DNA of 7,017 nucleotides from JANLQX01 sp043775075 (GTDB lineage: Bacteria > Actinomycetota > Acidimicrobiia > Acidimicrobiales > JANYDT01): contig JAYVSS010000425.1 in assembly GCA_043775075.1 (NCBI GenBank), positions 1 through 7,017 on the forward strand. The letters run 5' to 3'. Positions 6,139 through 7,017 of this stretch are shown piece by piece. Numbering within the stretch: position 1 is the stretch's first letter; every line of letters begins with the position of its first letter. The translations under genes were made by a program, and so were the position numbers. The notes beneath the pieces were generated by a model that was not told where the DNA came from, did not search any database, and saw nothing but the letters and a program-made list of their open reading frames with translations.

Positions 6139-6179
6139 CCCGGCGAACCCGACCGCCGAACCCGTGGTGGAATCATCTG

Positions 6180-7017
6180 GTGCCCACCGGTCCTGCGAAC
6201 GATGCTCGGCTACGGCTCGACGTCACCGTGCAGTGCCTCAAAGGTCCGGACGGAAATGCCGTTCTCCTGGGCGGGTCGCCACTCCGTCTACTCAGGTTAC
6301 GACCCCCGGCTGACCAACTCATCGACGCGCTACGTGCCGGCCAACCGGTTCCGGCCGCCCTCGCGTCGTTGCCGGAGGAGCGGCAGCCAGCCGGCGCCAA
6401 ACTGGTAGCCACGCTGGTATCTCGGGGCCTCGCCCACCCCGTACCGCGACCGAACCCGAGCCGCCCGCTCCACGACGTCACGATCGTGATCCCGGTGCGC
6501 AACCGGCCGGCGTCGCTCCGTCGTTTGCTCACCACGCTGCGGCCGCTCGCTACCCGCCACGCGCAGACCGTCGTCGTGGACGATGGCTCGACGGACTCGA
6601 CCCCAGACGTCGCCTCCGAGTTCAACGTCCAGGTCGTGCGGCGGCGAGTCAGCGGCGGGCCCGCCGCTGCTCGAAATGCCGGGCTGGCCGAGGTCGAGAC
6701 CACCTACGTGGCGTTCCTCGACAGCGACACGGTGCCGATCGACGGTTGGCTCGACGTTTGCTTGAGTCATCTCGACGCCACCACCGGAATCAGCGGCATT
6801 GCCTCCGTCGATCTGGTCGCTCCCCGCATTGCGAGCGAACCCCGTGCCACCATGGCGGCACGGGGCCTACACCGCACCATCGAACAGTATGAGCACGTAC
6901 GATCTCCGCTTGACCTCGGAGGCGCTCCGGCAATCGTCGCCCCCAAAACCAGGGTGGCCTACGTCCCCGGAGCGGCCCTGGTGTGCCGAACCGATGCCGT
7001 GCTTGACGCGCGGGGGT
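6180..7017 (+). CDS. mftF: Mycofactocin system glycosyltransferase MftF (partial, C-terminus off right edge)
   Basis: This is a family 2 glycosyltransferase that adds glucose units to the mycofactocin core (a beta-1,4-glucan in mycobacteria). The 279 visible residues begin with a short domain containing LLGGSPLRLLRL (29-40), which I recall near the N-terminus of mycobacterial MftF. The GT-A fold follows: TIVIPVRNRPASLRRLL (101-117), VVVDDGSTDST (131-141), SGGPAAARNAGL (158-169), and the DxD motif FLDSD (179-183). LVAPRI (212-217) and the region RSPLDLGGAP...VAYVPGAALVCR (241-270) also resemble MftF. About 190 residues, including the expected membrane segments, would lie beyond the window. GTG 6180-6182 is preferred: GGTGGA (6166-6171) precedes it and the N-terminal length suits the family. 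GTG 6123 is an in-frame alternative inside the tandem repeat. It is divergent from mftA. Confidence 0.9.
   Translation, partial: MPTGPANDARLRLDVTVQCLKGPDGNAVLLGGSPLRLLRLRPPADQLIDALRAGQPVPAALASLPEERQPAGAKLVATLVSRGLAHPVPRPNPSRPLHDVTIVIPVRNRPASLRRLLTTLRPLATRHAQTVVVDDGSTDSTPDVASEFNVQVVRRRVSGGPAAARNAGLAEVETTYVAFLDSDTVPIDGWLDVCLSHLDATTGISGIASVDLVAPRIASEPRATMAARGLHRTIEQYEHVRSPLDLGGAPAIVAPKTRVAYVPGAALVCRTDAVLDARG

Noticed and set aside
5901..6176. 91-codon minus-strand frame across the mftA region
   Set aside because: It overlaps mftA in another frame, is Arg/Pro-rich and translates the tandem repeat; the mftA frame has the diagnostic C-terminus.
6123..6179. Earlier GTG start for mftF
   Set aside because: It would add 19 Arg/Pro/Trp-rich residues and put the tandem repeat inside the gene. 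GTG 6180 has a better-placed SD-like GGTGGA and suits the family N-terminus.

Overview
The window is high-GC and gene-dense and reads as actinobacterial chromosome. It has a mycofactocin precursor gene and a mycofactocin-type glycosyltransferase, a Mrp-type ATPase without the CxxC motif (as I recall for mycobacterial Mrp), and at least two start regions that look leaderless. Acidimicrobiia or a related actinomycete lineage would fit, but that is inference; no rRNA or tRNA is present to anchor it.

Layout, left to right. (1) Positions 1-2128, minus strand: a MacB/FtsX-type ABC exporter, with the ATP-binding subunit (1373-2128) followed by a large permease (1-1344, running off the left edge). 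A possible 40-codon ORF (2125-2247) overlaps the ATPase start by ATGA and contains an inverted repeat. (2) Positions 2290-4290: a divergent pair, a winged-helix regulator with three C-terminal-half cysteines (2290-3105, minus) and a Mrp/NBP35-family Fe-S carrier ATPase (3124-4290, plus). Only 18 bp separate their start codons. Those 18 bp hold a symmetrical TAGCGTA that can serve as a -10 element in both directions. (3) Positions 4292-5929, minus: a class I adenylate-forming enzyme (acyl-CoA synthetase type), tail-to-tail with mrp with 1 bp between stops. (4) Positions 5939-7017: a mycofactocin locus. A 46-residue mftA (5939-6079, minus) ends in the hallmark IDGMCGVY and lies 9 bp upstream of the acyl-CoA synthetase. 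It is divergent from the mycofactocin glycosyltransferase mftF (6180 to the right edge, plus). The 100-bp divergent gap carries four perfect tandem copies of GACCAGT.

How the genes may work together: MftA is the ribosomally made substrate whose C-terminal Val-Tyr becomes the redox cofactor mycofactocin, and MftF adds sugars to it. The maturation genes normally next to mftA (mftB, mftC, mftD, mftE) are not in this window and may lie beyond the right edge. The acyl-CoA synthetase directly behind mftA fits a scheme where mycofactocin-dependent oxidation of an alcohol or aldehyde yields an acid that is then activated to a CoA ester; this is inference. The regulator/mrp pair looks like an Fe-S homeostasis unit, and the ABC exporter appears unrelated. 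No gene-free stretch exceeds 300 bp; the longest gap between confident genes is 161 bp (2129-2289).
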